Positions 1 through 13,749 of a stretch of DNA of 64,000 nt are shown here, piece after piece. The stretch is taken from the NCBI GenBank assembly GCA_005406025.1, contig BGZK01000009.1, positions 62,001 to 126,000 of the forward strand. The letters are read 5' to 3'. The stretch's first letter is position 1. Every line of letters starts with the position of its first letter. Source of the DNA: Eumeta japonica (taxonomy: Eukaryota > Arthropoda > Insecta > Lepidoptera > Psychidae). Under the pieces are notes generated by a model that worked only from the letters and a program-made list of their open reading frames with translations, did no database searches and was not told the origin of the DNA. Position numbers and translations under genes: made by a program.

Positions 1-104
1 ATATACAAACTGTAAATAGATCTAGGGTGTTGACAGAAAGTATATGTGACAGGTGGCCTTAGTAACAATTAGGTTTATGCCACGATGACATTAATAACAT
101 TGCA

Positions 105-180
105 TAAATATGGCGCGTAACGGAAAAATGTTACCCAGAAATAAAGATGGCGCGTAACAGATAAAGATGGCGCGTAACAG
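105..180. repeat. 20-bp tandem unit ATAAAGATGGCGCGTAACAG
   Basis: Two exact adjacent copies at 141-160 and 161-180, and a third diverged copy at 105-124. Nearby ACGCCGATAAAGAAGTTTCAC (210-230) resembles 7,071-7,095 and 26,395-26,412, suggesting a dispersed repeat family. Confidence 0.75.
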
Positions 181-240
181 AAAAACGTTACATTGCTATA
201 ATATTTCTCCCATACGCCGATAAAGAAGTTTCACTTCAAA

Positions 241-280
241 AATACCGGATTAATTATTAAGCAATAATTAATCCGGTATT
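241..280. repeat. Perfect 18-bp hairpin
   Basis: AATACCGGATTAATTATT, loop AAGC, then the exact reverse complement. It directly follows the GGCGCGTAAC repeat. Confidence 0.9.
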
Positions 281-3200
281 TCCGAGCACACATATCGAAC
301 GCTAGAAAGTGAGTGCAAACTCACGTGCTCGCGATAGGTCGGCGCAAACAGTGAATGATAGTGAATAATTTGCAGTTTTGTATGAATCACATGCGCGTTC
401 ATTATATTTAACGAGAATTAAATTGAATTGTATTATACGTTGGGATTGTTATCGTGTACGTTGAACGTTGTACGAAGTTTGTAACACCTAAGTAAATAAA
501 TGTAAATCAAAGACATTAATCCCTACTTGCAAAAGGGATGCTGATAGCAAAAGGCATGAACACGCGTTGCTAATGATATGCGGGCGTATTTCAGCTCAAA
601 CAAACACCGGGAACTGGCTTAAAATTAACTTGTAAGACTTCCACTAAATAAACATACAAACGTTTGGCTTGCAGGAGAATGACAACTTAGCTGAAGGCGT
701 CTTATCTTACGGCTGTGACTACTACATGAAAGCTAATGAAATTTGTTGTTATGTAACAAAGGAATATTTTAAACGGATCAAAAACGAAATCCGTCAAATT
801 TTGGCTCCTATTAATATAAAATGTTTTTAATAAAATAACTGATTATGACGGAATGTTCATTCTAAATTTTAGAATTCGTATTCGACGGATGAAAAGAAGA
901 ATAAGATATTCTATATGATAAACTCAGAAACAAGCAGAAAACAATTTGCGTAGACAGATAGAAAATACTGTATATATAAGAGATATAATAAAAAGTTATC
1001 TCTTTCATCTAATTTCGATCTTTGGTAATGTAAAATATATTCCCCAAATTCTATTTTTAGATGAAACCGTAAAAATCACACATAGTAATATAGAATGATT
1101 ACATTACATACAGTTACATAGAATTGTTACATATTACAGTACATTACATACAATTACATAGAATTATTTCAAATAGTAATAAGTCCATAACAAAAAAATT
1201 GCAATTTCGTAACAATGGAGCTTAATGAACATTTGTTCGAAGCAAATTTCGTTTTCATTTCCTCTTATCGGATGTAAGAACACTTACAAAAAAAAAAACC
1301 GCTTTATACAGCGTGTTGTAGTTTCGGCCGTCACGACGTTACTTACGAGCAGCTAGGAATATGTCGAGCGAGCTATCACAAATTTTCCTGTCTGCTACGT
1401 CATTTGCTGTCATTCTCGTAGATACATTTTAATATCTCGAGATAATAACGAAATAGATTTAACCATTGTCTCGTTTTTTTCGTTTGATCCATGCTCATTA
1501 TAAAACATTAACTCCTGTCTGTATGTCCGGCTGTCGACATGCGCTTTCAGTTCGAGAATCACTCGTCCATTTATGTGATTTTTTTTAATCATCGAAATAT
1601 GTTATATGGCTAGTTTATATTATACATTTGGTTACGATTCGTAATTTAGTTTGTATAACTAACAATTTTAGTTTATCACGTCTGAAGAGTAAGACGGGAT
1701 GGTGATTCACATTCTATTTCATGTCTGCGCGTGTGTGTGTCCTACATCTATATGATGATATCGATGATATTATACCTGCTAAACATTAACACCAATACTA
1801 GCTTTCGTTATGGATCTGCCCGCATGGGCTTAAAACAGATCCCTTGCTTTCCCATGATCTCATTTTTAGTAGGTATATTCGTAACGAATAAGTAGCGCGA
1901 TGGGGATCAGGATAGTGTCATTGAAAGAGAGATCGCTCGAAATGGAATACGTTTGCATTCTATGTCCACACGCATGTAGTCGTGGGTCAAACCTAGTTAA
2001 ATTTATGTTAATCTACTAGAATAATAAAACAATTACTTAAATTGAAGGCGATTCGACGTTCTGATCGCGAATTTTCAGTATTGAATGCGCGTTTCGTAAA
2101 CATTGATCTAGTCCATTATTTTGAAATTCGGCTACAGTGGAATTTAACTTTCCATCACAGAGTTCTAATATAGGATATTTCTTGCGTATTAGCATAATCA
2201 CATTTTATGTCCTTAAACATTACAAAAACAAAAAGATAGAAAATTAATTAAAAAAAATACCGTAACTTTTGAAAGGTATGTTTATGACAACGGAAAGAGT
2301 GCGTGCGCACATATCTCAGTAATATATTTACATACATATATATGTTATATTTCATTAAAAACTATCGCTCTAGTATTTCAATACATTTTTTATTAAAAAT
2401 ACCTATCCTATGACCTATTACAGATAATAATAATCTAGTCCTATGCAAAATTTGATTAAAAACCGTTCAGGCATTTCAGCGTGATTGAAGTACAAACAAT
2501 TATCCAAAATACTTTCTCATTTATAGGTAAATCCTAAAGCAACTACTACTATATTACTTTGCCCATTTAATAGTTTCCTGTTGTGTTTGTTTTGTATCAA
2601 GAGGCAGAGCAGATACGAAGGCACCAACTCCAATAGGAACACGACACAAACTGCGAAACATAATTACTGGACTAAACGAGTTTTGTTAAACAACTTATCT
2701 GACGTCCTATCTATTCCTTTGTGCCGTAGCGGGCATGAAATTGCATGAATTAACAACGGCGACGTACAATACCGGCTTCGTTGGAAGGTCGTGTATGTAA
2801 ATACGTTATCGAACGTTAATGGATGTGGAGAGCGCTCAAGCGGACGGTTTTCCTTCGATTCTGCAGTGCGATCGAAGTAGGTCGTCGGATGGTAATTCAA
2901 TAACGCTCGCTCTGCAGGATGCTGGCGGACTGAAGGACGAGCGAGCTAACCTCATTAGCTTTGTCCTTATGAACATTTTCCACATTGCATTGCCGCTGAG
3001 ATAGTACTGTAATGAAGTTTTTGCTCGTATTTGATTTGCCAAACAAATCTATACCGTTGAATGAGTAACGTTTGCATTTCTATTTGTTTATACCTTCGTA
3101 AATATATTTTTGAAAATTGCTTCAACGATTTCGGTTTTAGGGGTGAAAAATCGATCTCTGAAGTTTCGTCTCTGAGAAAATTGTTTTCTACGTATTTTCA

Positions 3201-6200
3201 TCAGAATAATGTCATTGTTCTTGTATGAGATTGGAAAATTTTTCATAGTTCGTAGTTATTTCAGTAGCTCGTTCATAGAGCATCTGACTTCTGAGGAAAA
3301 AGAAAAGAGGTCAAACTGTGCCAAAATACAATTTTTACTTTCTACCTTCAAATGCCTTTTTAAGGAATTGAAATATAAAGTTGAATATGAAATGTAAAGC
3401 TTGCAACATTAAACACATCAATTTCCTGTAGCATACCTTGCACCGTCGATTATTCGTCATAGTACTTAAAAAAAAAAAACCAATGACCCCAAATTTGAAT
3501 GTTTTTATTTCCCACCTTCCAGCTCCATCACCAGACGCTAGTCAGCATTTCAATGCATAAGGTACATCAAAATCCATCAGTGAGTCCAAGCTCTGCTAAG
3601 TTTACCAGCGGCCGTTGAAAGGTCACCGATCTGGCGTCACCAACGAGACCAGCTCGATAACGTAATATTATGGTGACTGTTATTGGATCTACATAAAGTT
3701 TTGAATTGATGTTAGATTTGCAACCTAAGTTCATCGATTCCTTTGATTTGTTTGAAGTCAATATAAGTTATGAAGCTTTCTAAAGGACAGTTTTGAAAAA
3801 CAAGAAAATATTGACACTATATGATGGTAATGCAATATAAATTTATATCTGATATAAATAAAAAATAAAACCAAAATTTCAAATAAATATCATTTCTTTT
3901 TTTCTCAGCAATTTCTATTACAAACTACATCAGTTCCTCACCATAAAACATTTTTATTGAATAATGTTCTTCCTGGCGGTGTAAAAAATATTGACGGGCT
4001 TTCAAATAAATTGAATTTATTTCGCTCTTGGTAGGCTAGGTCACTTTCAATTTGGTCTTTGATGAAGCCGTAAGTAAATGAATTTCCTTTATACATTTAT
4101 ATATTGTAATTTTTTTATTTTATGGTCATGGTTGATATACTATCTGCTGTCAATCATTCCACCTATTTGGATTAAACTTCATGCCTATATATTACGTTCA
4201 ATGATGCGTTTATGAATAATTTTTCATAATTTTAAATAAATATATATTTTGTTTGCATGCTCTAGAAAAAATTTGACATTAATGAATCAGTGCGGATTTT
4301 TTAAATCATCAAAAAATAAATTATACCTTATTTAGCTCCAAATTTGCAAATGTGATCAGGATAAGAGTAGTTTATTTTATTACTGGAATCAACATTAAGT
4401 ACGTCACTGTTTTTTGAAAACAATTCAAAGTTCTCCTACGTATGTGACGTGTACTACTAATAATTTGTTACTTTAAAGGGAGAACTTTATGTCAGTTAAT
4501 TTTTAAGCACAATACGAAAGCTCACGTCCTCACAGCAGTAGTTTTAAAGTCCTTCATGAAAGCAACTGAAGTAGACCAGATGTGTAGTATCAGCAACTGT
4601 GCATATTTATGGACTTTCTTTCGAATCAGCATCTTAGCTTCAGGTAATGTTCCGAATCATAATATTACGGTAGGATCACAAAACATTAAAGAACAATTGC
4701 AACCATTAGATATTCCTTTTAGACTTGTTTGGTTTGAAGTTTTGGTGAAGAATGAATTGGTGCCACGATCCATACCTGTCACCGCAGCCAACAAATATTT
4801 CATTGAGGAACTTTTCGCCGGCAATAAACTATCATCGTTTTTAAGACACTAACACTCTGCCCTTTACTTTATCCGGACTGACGGTAGGTACTATTAGTAG
4901 ACGGTGAATTGAATTGTTTTCTAAAATATCATGATTGTACACTCACATTTTTATTGTTATTGAAATTAGAATTTGACGGATCTTAAAAATATTTAATTGT
5001 TTCTGAAAATTTCTAAAAATAACCTTTTGCGTCTAACGAATATATTTCAAAACATACTTGCTTTTTTTTAATTGCAATTCTATAAGATATTGTGTGTTTA
5101 ATTTTAAATTTAAGACTTTTTTTTACAACAATTAGAAATCGTTTTAAACGTTATTTCACCTTGGTTTCGGGCAAAGTATTACAGGCCATTGATAAAGGTT
5201 GAAAAAAAAACACGTCTCTAAAATGAGATCTTGCTAAATTCTCATACTGTGCGTCATACAGCTTGACCTCTGCTTGCTGGTGACAGCTATAAATAATTAA
5301 TGAAAACTAAACAAATTAACTATCATTACTTTATTATTTTTTTATATATTAGTTTTCATTAATTATCACCATCATCAGCTGTACAAACAGAAGAAAAGTT
5401 GTATCAAACGCAGGAGAAGTTTAGCCTCTGTATTTGAGTTTACAGCCTCAGATAAAATGACAATAATTTCATTTTCAGTGAAATCATATATGTCAACAAA
5501 GTATCGAGTACTTTTGTATATACGAACGTCTCCACATAACCTTATACGCGTTGTTTTGATCAGTTAGCCGACAAGGCCGCTGCACGTAAACGATTCGATA
5601 ATTGTAAACTGTCTGTGCGTCATAAGAATATTAAATTTGTTTATAATTTTTATTATTATATTACATTTATTTTTTATTTATACATTCACGCCCATTTCGA
5701 GATCTACACACTACTATTTTACATAACTCTCTCTCGCTTCACAGACATCCATCAATAGGTAAATGAGAGTTTATCGGTTTTTGTGCTTAAAATTTGGCCC
5801 TTCTCTAACATATCGTTAATTACTTCTACAACTTAAAGAATAACTACCACTTTATTTTACTTAACAGTTTTAAACTGCAATGGTGGGGTACGTGGTTATC
5901 AGTTTTGCTCCTAATATTTTAAGTAATAATATTTGAATATTATTACTCAGATGAAATTATCTTTATGCAATAAAATAAAAGATTTTATGACGTAGAAGAG
6001 TCCCTTAATTTTCTGAGAACTGGAAAATACTACAGTCCACATTATAGTCCATTTATACTCTTACGTATTCTAATTCTCACCGAATTCTTAGGCTAATTGC
6101 GTTGATTTTAAAAACAACTGAAAAACTGTTACAAATTGTTTACAATTATGTGAAAAATTATTGACAGTTCCACATACAATCAATCTATTGATACCAAATT

Positions 6201-7000
6201 CAATTTTCGGCAAAACACATAATGAATTGGTTTATAATCTCTGTAAAATATGTTTTAAAGGTAATTCCGCTTTAATCGCTAAACTCCAATATCCACCTGA
6301 TCGAGCTTTTAGGTTTTCGTTGGCAAATGGAAAAAAAATAAAAAGATTTTCTTTTTCCGTTCAGTCCATAACTTTCAGGCGTATATTTGTCATCTTTAAA
6401 CGGATTTTTTGATTAGCTTTTACAGATAAATTGTAATGTAACTTGTTACAAAATATTCTTATTTCAGCGAATATTTCACGAGATATTTGTTTGAAGTCGT
6501 TAACAAATCTCACGACTCCGACCTCTCAACAATGTGATCAACATAGATTTGAAAATAGGAAGAAAACACAAAACACTGAAAAAACAGTGGCACTCCGGGA
6601 ATACCAACGGAAGTGAAAACTTGAACAATTACCTGTGTATTTTTTGAATCGTCCGAAAATATTTTATTGTGCAGGAAATACTTTTAAATGGAGTGGTTTT
6701 TTATTCATTATTATGAACTACTACTACAAAAAAATTATTACAATTTTCATTTAATGTGCTACTTACTGTACATGAAAAATAATGCATATTATTTTATATC
6801 TAAAAATTGCAATCTATTGCTTAAAACATAAATTTACAAATACAATACGAATAGTACCGATATTAATATATATCTATGTTGTACGTATATACACAATATG
6901 TTTATATTATATATAGTTATATTATCAATATATTTCAACCCAAACTCAACTCTCGTGTAAATGTTGTGAATGGGGCCAATATATGTAGATACTTATATAG
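251..7000. other. Intergenic, no gene recognised
   Basis: AT-rich. Short open frames exist (4556-4852 +, 6161-6412 +, 3567-3761 -), but none has a motif, splice context or composition that I can support as coding. A GC-richer patch at about 2,750-2,960 stands out without an identifiable function. Confidence 0.6.
5293..5366. repeat. 18-bp perfect inverted repeat, 38-nt spacer
   Basis: ATAATTAATGAAAACTAA at 5293-5310 and its reverse complement at 5349-5366. Weaker complementarity (ACAGCT..AGCTGT) extends outward, as in a small MITE. Confidence 0.8.
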
Positions 7001-7599
7001 GGAGGTGTCGGTTACGGTAACGATAACAGTGTCGCGAGTTCAATAGTTTTTTCCCATCTCAAAAATGCCCAACGTGCCTAAAGAAGTTTTCACTTTAAAC
7101 ACAATATAAGCAAATACATTTCCGTAATAATATGCCAACAAATTTTTCGGGCTCCCTATTTCCATTTAGCGTCAAACTTAATTTAACGGTCCGCAAAATA
7201 AGCTATGATTTCAAAGCCGAAAGATTGGCAGTTGAAGTTAGACTATTAAATTAGAAATCGTGTTTAACAGTAATTAGGTTTTCTTTCAGAATAAATGGAA
7301 ATGCTGCTGATCTGTTTCTCTTATTGTCATTTTCAAGGTTCTTTAATTAAAAATGCCAAAGGGACCTTATTCCTAAGCCTACGCTATTTGCCCGCTTGTC
7401 GTCGACCTGTTCGTCTATCTGTCTGTCTTATTTTCGAAAGCTCTTGTAAGAGGCAACTATTTTAAGATAAATATTTTACTGCTATTTCTTGATGTTTAAT
7501 GTGCTGTTATGTATAGACATTGTAGGTTAAAAGTGCTAGAGCCATACTGCAGCCAACTTAGCTGCAGCATAAAAGTGAGCCGGCTAGATTGGTGAAATA

Positions 7600-7840
7600 T
7601 CACACTCTCACAAAATAAAGATGTTAAGCAGCACCTTCTGATGTTGCATTTCGTCCAATTAGCGAAAGTTTCGGTGGACCTCTCCTTCTTCTTCCTTATC
7701 CTTATTTTCCTTCATTAGATATTCTATTCCTTCCATATAGGCCCGAAATGCATAGGTAATTCCTTTGGGCTTGCGAATGTCCATGGACTGCGGTGACTAC
7801 CTTCTCTCTCATGGTTAATCTGCTCGATTGCCTAATTTTG
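7600..7840 (+). repeat. Degenerate SINE/LINE-like repeat tail
   Basis: Contains GGGCTTGCGAATGTCCATGG then ACTGCGGTGACTACCTTC and CTGCTCGATTGCCTA. This matches from memory a tail shared by abundant lepidopteran retroelements. No coding capacity. Confidence 0.5.
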
Positions 7841-8058
7841 TTCGTGTTTTGAATATGTTACTAAAAAAATATTCTAATGAACAGTAATAAAAGCATAAAT
7901 TAAAAAATAAATAAATCGTTGCAGTACACACGTTTTGATTCTTTTTATAATTCAAAAATTGTAAAATAAAAGAATGAATCAATCGGTGTAGTAAACACAT
8001 TTCGAATTTTTTTTTATAATTTATAAATTGGAAAGTATAAGATCACATTGTAAAGATC

Positions 8059-8207
8059 GGCCAAGTAGAGTCGGACTCGAGCTAAGCATCCCAAACTGAA
8101 TAACCACAAAAACATATTGTTTTTTTGTAATTGTATAACGTAAATAAATATATTGTATGATCGTACGGAACACTCGGTGCGCAGGTCCGTCAAGCACTTG
8201 GCCTGTT
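8059..8207. repeat. Fold-back fragment of the GGCCAAGT repeat family
   Basis: GGCCAAGTAGAGTCGGACTC at 8059-8078 points right. CACTTGGCC at the other end (8195-8203) points left, with GGTCCGTCAAG before it. Two head-ends of the same repeat family face each other about 150 bp apart. Confidence 0.5.
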
Positions 8208-9389
8208 TTGTTTCTTATCTACGTAGTGAACTACTTTTCTCACCAACGAGCGTTACGGTTACTGCAATGCAAGTCTTACCCAGTTTCGCGATAACATTGA
8301 CCCAGTGTCAAGAGTTTTGTTGACACTTATTGTTACCCAACACCTTTGGCTAGTCTTGTTCCTTGACGTACGTTTGTGTGCTATTTAATTGTTGTAGCTT
8401 CAACTGCAATGAGAATATGAAAATTATGCATAATTTTTTTTTGATGTCACGCATCGAAATTGTTACGTTTGTCTTTCTGTAAGACAGACGTAAGATATGC
8501 GTCTATATAACGTAACAAATGATTGTTACGCGTGAATGAGCTTATACAATATTGAATACACTACTGCGTTGCAGTAAAAAGTTACGTTTACGAAATCGTA
8601 AACCGTAATCAAGAAAATAACGACTGTTAGGAAATTATCTTGCTTCATAGATACTTTTCCGGTACATTATTTGCTCTAATAAAAAATACCCATGCGACAC
8701 AAAGTAATGTATTAAACTGTATTCTATAGATTTTTTTTTTATGATTGTTAGCACATGTCTATACATGTTTTGCGATTTAGTAAAAAGTGTCTGGTGCGAT
8801 TAGCTTTATGCGCCTAAAAGTGATTGATTAATATTATATTTATAAAACTGAATTTCGTTTGCAGGTGGTGATAATTAAAATTATTGATTATTTTAAGAGA
8901 AAAAGTATGAAAGTAAATGTTGAGCTCGTGGTGTTTGAAAGAAGCAAAAGCACAGCTTGATGTAATATAATACATTATATGAATGGTGAGTAGTTCAACA
9001 AATGAGCGAGTTTGGATACTTGGTAGTTCGTTTATAAATTATGGCAAACGTGATACAGATATTGAAGCACGTGGCTAAGGTAGTGATAGTAGGTATAGAT
9101 GTAGCAGAAGAAACATGAAATGAAAATTAATGCAGGAGATATGTGATTCTTGTGTAATATGTGTGGAGTGACTTTGAAACATATGTATGTGTATATATAT
9201 AACAATAGTGACGTTATAGAATGAAGATGTAGTGACTACAATAAAAAAAGGTATGTTAAGGTGGTAGTGTCATCTGACAATAATCGATAGGAAGTAAACT
9301 GAGAACATAAACCTATAAATTGAACGTGAATGTTGGAAGAGTCAACAAGGATTGCCGTAGAAAACCCCATGTTCACCAAATTGGTGCCA

Positions 9390-9540
9390 AATTTTAAGCA
9401 CCAGGAACCGACGACCTTGCATGAAAAAATCGATGGATGTCAGTGAAGCAGGAGATGTGCAAATCGTGCCATGTGCAAATCGGTGGTCTCTGCTTACCCT
9501 TCTGGGTAACGGGTGTAGGTTTGTATTATTACCATTAGTT
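9390..9540 (+). mobile_element. RTE-like LINE 3' end, copy 1
   Basis: Shares with 57,746-57,900 the words ACCGACGA.CTTGCATGAAAA, GATGGATGTCAGTGA and CCCTTCTGGG. From memory this is a LINE 3' terminus common in Lepidoptera (degenerate KSVVSAYPSG coding end). Strongly 5'-truncated. Confidence 0.6.
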
Positions 9541-9719
9541 CCCGATAATCTTTGAATTTGTTGATTGTAAGTTTAGTATTGTTTTGTTGTCTAAAAGTCA
9601 TTGAATATGGCATTTAAATTTTGGTTACGTTTAGGCCGAAGTTGGTCGAAATAAGATTCGTTCTTGTGCGCTCAATTTATTTATGGCATCGATTTCTACA
9701 TTAAAATTAATCATAAAAA

Positions 9720-10235
9720 AAAAACCAGCTAAATATGAGTCGGATTCGTACATTAAGGGTTTTGTACAATATATACGTATTGAACAATACATACTTTTTA
9801 AGAATATATAATGAAAAACTGTACCAAAAATTTAAACTGAAAGAAAAAATGCCGAAGAAGTTACATTTCGTGTATGGGGAGCTCTTTAATACTTAACTTT
9901 ATTTTATTTTTATTAGTTGTTTTATAGCAACTATAGTAATACATACTGCCTGAACATTTCGAATGTTAACCTATTGCCATTGCTAAAATCGAGGAAAAAA
10001 ATCATAAAAAACACATTTCTTACGTGGGGGCCCCTGTTCATTTTTAATTTACTGTTATTTTCATTATTTAATATTATAGCGACAATAGAAATATACTCTC
10101 TGCGTACATTTAAACTATCTATTTACAGTTCACGAGATGCAGCCCGCTGAAACGCGAACGGACAAACAGACGGACAGCGGAGTGTCATAAGATCTCATTA
10201 ACCTCCTTAAGGGGCAAAACCGTAAAAAGTATAAG
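9720..10235 (+). repeat. Lepidopteran GAGTCGGA..GGACAGCGGAG interspersed repeat
   Basis: Opens with ACCAGCTAAATATGAGTCGG and closes with CGGACAAACAGACGGACAGC then GGGGCAAAACCGTAAAAAG, with GTGGGGGCCCC inside. These are the landmarks of an interspersed repeat I recognise from many lepidopteran introns; its class is uncertain to me. About 515 bp, degenerate. Confidence 0.6.
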
Positions 10236-10544
10236 TCAGCCACGTCTACAGGGCAAAATTTGATTTTTATTGTAACCTCGTAAAGCTGTAGGTAAACAGG
10301 GTTCTGCTTGTATTTCCACTTAGTCGTCTGAAATTTAAATTTGCATTGCTTTTGACATAAAAATAATAAGAGACAAAATTGTTTCCGGAACCGAGTGAGA
10401 TTATGGAAATGGAATCGAGTTACATAATAAACAACGTAAATGGTAAATTCATATATCCATATACTATAAAAAATCAAATTTCCATATCTGTTTAGATAAG
10501 TTTCACAAGAAACAGAATATAACTTTTTGTGTAGACGTGGATTA

Positions 10545-11195
10545 AGGAATAAGACTTACTGCCTTTTTCAGAGTCTTTATTTAAAACATCGTTCAACGGT
10601 AGTTTAAATAAAAACTGTTTACTTCTAAAACAGGGTGTTTAGGCAATTAGCAATTCAGAATGTCACTTAAACTGCAGTCTAACTAAAACCGTGTTTAAGC
10701 GTTGTAATGGTAACATTCTGATCAAAAAATGTTTTAAAAAACTCGAAAATATTTAGTATCTGGCATCCAAGTAATGAAAAGTATGTATTTATATAATTAC
10801 ACACAGACATATATATATATATATAATTATATATACACAAAATTTATATTTATTGAAACATTTGCGAAATTCTTTAATTTCAGATAATTGTTCCATTACG
10901 AATGCGCTTTGAATTAATAATTCGCAATTTATAAAAATTAATCTCTAACTTGATGACAATAACACGATAATTAAATGTCACTTTTGACAACCTACGTCAA
11001 ATATTCAGTAAAAGAATCCTTAGACCACTGTTAAACATCCTTTGCCTATGTTTAAATTGTATGACGGCTAAACGAGGTGTAAACAGTGTTTATAATTTAA
11101 ACAAGATTTCTGAATAGACTTTTTTGTAAACTCGCGTTAAACAGTTGTTTAAGCACATTTTAAAGTTAGACTAGCGACTCTGAATAAGACGGTAT
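10545..11195. repeat. Possible MITE with TTCAGAGTC ends and TTTAAAC repeats
   Basis: Near the left edge reads AATAAGACTTACTGCC..TTCAGAGTC. Near the right edge reads GACTCTGAATAAGACGG, the reverse complement of a similar end. Between them GTTTAAA/TTTAAAC words recur in both orientations. No ORF. The boundaries are approximate. Confidence 0.35.
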
Positions 11196-11199
11196 GATT

Positions 11200-13690
11200 A
11201 TAGAATTATAATCGATCTTAGCTGGCAATAAATTAGTTTATTATTTATCTTTAAATAAACAATCATATGTGTTGGTTGCAACAAAATCCTTAATTATTTA
11301 TTATAATTATGTACTTAATTATAAACAAAACAATTTTCTGATTCATTTTAGGAGCATTCACAATTGTTCCGTAGTTTTTCTTCCTGATGCGACTTTCATA
11401 ATACGTCAACAACGTTCAATTTTATTATGCTTATAAATTACGTAAAACGTGATTTATTTTAACGTGGTTTATTACAGAGTTAGGAGTGTGATTATTTTGG
11501 CAGATCAAACCAGAATAATAGTGATTTATTAGGTTATTAATAAATAGTTTATTGGACCACCTAAAATACTGTGCTACAAAACTGTATTACGGAATACCCT
11601 CCTATCGATCTAGTACTTTTCTTGTGAAATAGCGTAAATAATGATGAAATCTCACGTTAAGTGGCCACGTTCGTACAAATCGTGTGTGAATCGCTGTTGC
11701 TTTGCATTGCTATTGGGTGCCAGCAATTGCTGTAATTTGTCAGTAATTTCATATGTAATTCTTTGATTGTATCTAGTCTGTATGTAGGTCATAATGACCA
11801 TTGAGGCACGAAATTGATGGGTTAATATCTTAACTGAATTTCGAAAGAAAGTTATAAATTTCATGAGTACATATACGTTTATTTATTTTGAGCAGTTTAG
11901 TACGTGAAAGGACAAATCGACATGCATGTACATATATACATTCTTATATAAATGAGTGCATACGCATGCCACTAAAATCATAACTAAAATGGATTATGAT
12001 TTCAACAGAATACATTGTTACGCCGTAAGGGATAACGAAATGGTGCTAATTTAAAATGTATTTAGTGAAATCGATTGCATTTAATGAAAATCATTGCAAT
12101 CCTAAATTTTGAAATATTGTAGCTCAGAGTCAATTTGCTATCATCCTACTGACTATTTATTGTTATTATTCTCTGAAAAACATGTTCGAATAATTATTAT
12201 ATATGTGTGCATATTAATAAGAAAAGAAAACTATGGGTGTAAGAGAGATATAAGAAAATTGCTCAATGCTCTGAATAATGTGTGTTAATAATTTAAAAGC
12301 ATATCTGACTGTCTGCTTTTGATCGACATCCGAACGTGGGGTATCCGTACATGACTTGTAGCCTCCTCGTTCTGGCGGTATATGCAATTCATATTTTCGG
12401 CTATCTCTTACACGGGCTGATGCCGGAATAAATTTTTTATATGCTTACCGTAAGTTCTCTCATGTAAACGTTGCCCAAAATACGCCTATTATTGCTGAAA
12501 TCTATCGGTCTAAATAAACTCTAATACAAAACCTATGAACGTATCTTAGTCGTGAGCCACTCTAAGTGAAAAGGAGCGAGAGCGCATTTCCGTGTCTAAG
12601 ACTGATAGGTGTGGAACTATCAAGGAAAGCCAATCTATTCGGTACAAATATCTAATTTGCTACCCGCATGTCAACGGCGTGATTTCAGACTCGTTCTACG
12701 TCAAAAGTCTATTGACTGAGCCGGCAACTTAGATTAGCGTTGTTTCGTTAACGTACACTTCTGGCTGACGAACCACAAAGTTCATACGTCCCATGGTTAA
12801 GACAAAAATAAAATCCGATTCGTTACGTTAGTCCCCAAAAATTCGTTGTTTTGCATTCTCAAGCGAGCGTATAACAAGAAAAAAATATCAAAAGCGAGCG
12901 GCACGATATCGTGTCGGTGTCTAAAGCGAGAAGGGCTATTTGGGCCCAGACGGGCTGAATTATGTAACGGGGCGCCTCGTGACGCACACTTGCTTTCGCT
13001 TTCGATGCCACCTAAACAAATGGACGGCCCGAAAACCGGCCGTTTTCATTTTGAATCCTAATGCAGATGTGACTTGGGTTTGTAATTTCATTACAGTTCA
13101 TAGGGTTGTACTGATAGTACGATTTTTATTATTAATGGACAGTTGTTTATTATTAATTGTTTAATGCCGTCTCGGCTTTATTATTTGTCTGTCTTTAAAT
13201 TATATACGACGGACTCAATCCAGTCTTTGAATCTGGGTATTGACACGTAAGTTAAGTCAGACTGTTTCTAAGTTGGTTACAATAGTAAGACAAAGACCCA
13301 CACTGGAGGGCGCCATGACAGCTGGATCCACCACTGAATAGACAGACGTTATTATAGAATATCGTGTCTGTCCATCCGTATGTTGCCTATGAAATGTGTA
13401 TGATTACGGTGACTGGATTAATTTTGATGACGTTTTTTTGATATATTAGGTCTATAAATTAATAACTGGGCAACCGAGCTTTGCTCGAAGTATTTCCAAT
13501 TTGTCGTGGGTTTATGATAACTTCCCATGAGAATTTTTTTTTTTATATTTGCTTTTATACATCTTAATACGAAAAATATAATAAATATACGAAGTTTATG
13601 ATGTAGTACCATCTGCAGTCTATATCATGGAGTGCCATTTCTTTTTGAGAAAAAATGAAATAATTGCCTGCAAATTTCTGAAATGGCTCT
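11200..13690. other. Intergenic, with a GC-rich island at 12,880-13,060
   Basis: No gene recognised. The island contains CACGATATCGTG, GGGCCCAGACGGGCTG and GGCCCGAAAACCGGCC, short palindromic words unlike the surrounding AT-rich DNA. It could be a conserved noncoding or regulatory element. Confidence 0.4.
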
Positions 13691-13694
13691 AAAT

Positions 13695-13733
13695 ACTTTT
13701 AAAGTTTATTTATATAAAATAAACTTTAAAAGT
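13695..13733. repeat. 16-bp perfect hairpin
   Basis: ACTTTTAAAGTTTATT at 13695-13710 and its exact reverse complement at 13718-13733 with a 7-nt loop. Confidence 0.85.
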
Positions 13734-13749
13734 CAAACCTTTATCAAAC

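Noticed and set aside
4556..4852. 98-residue plus-strand open frame
   Set aside because: No recognised domain, AT-rich composition, nothing supports transcription.
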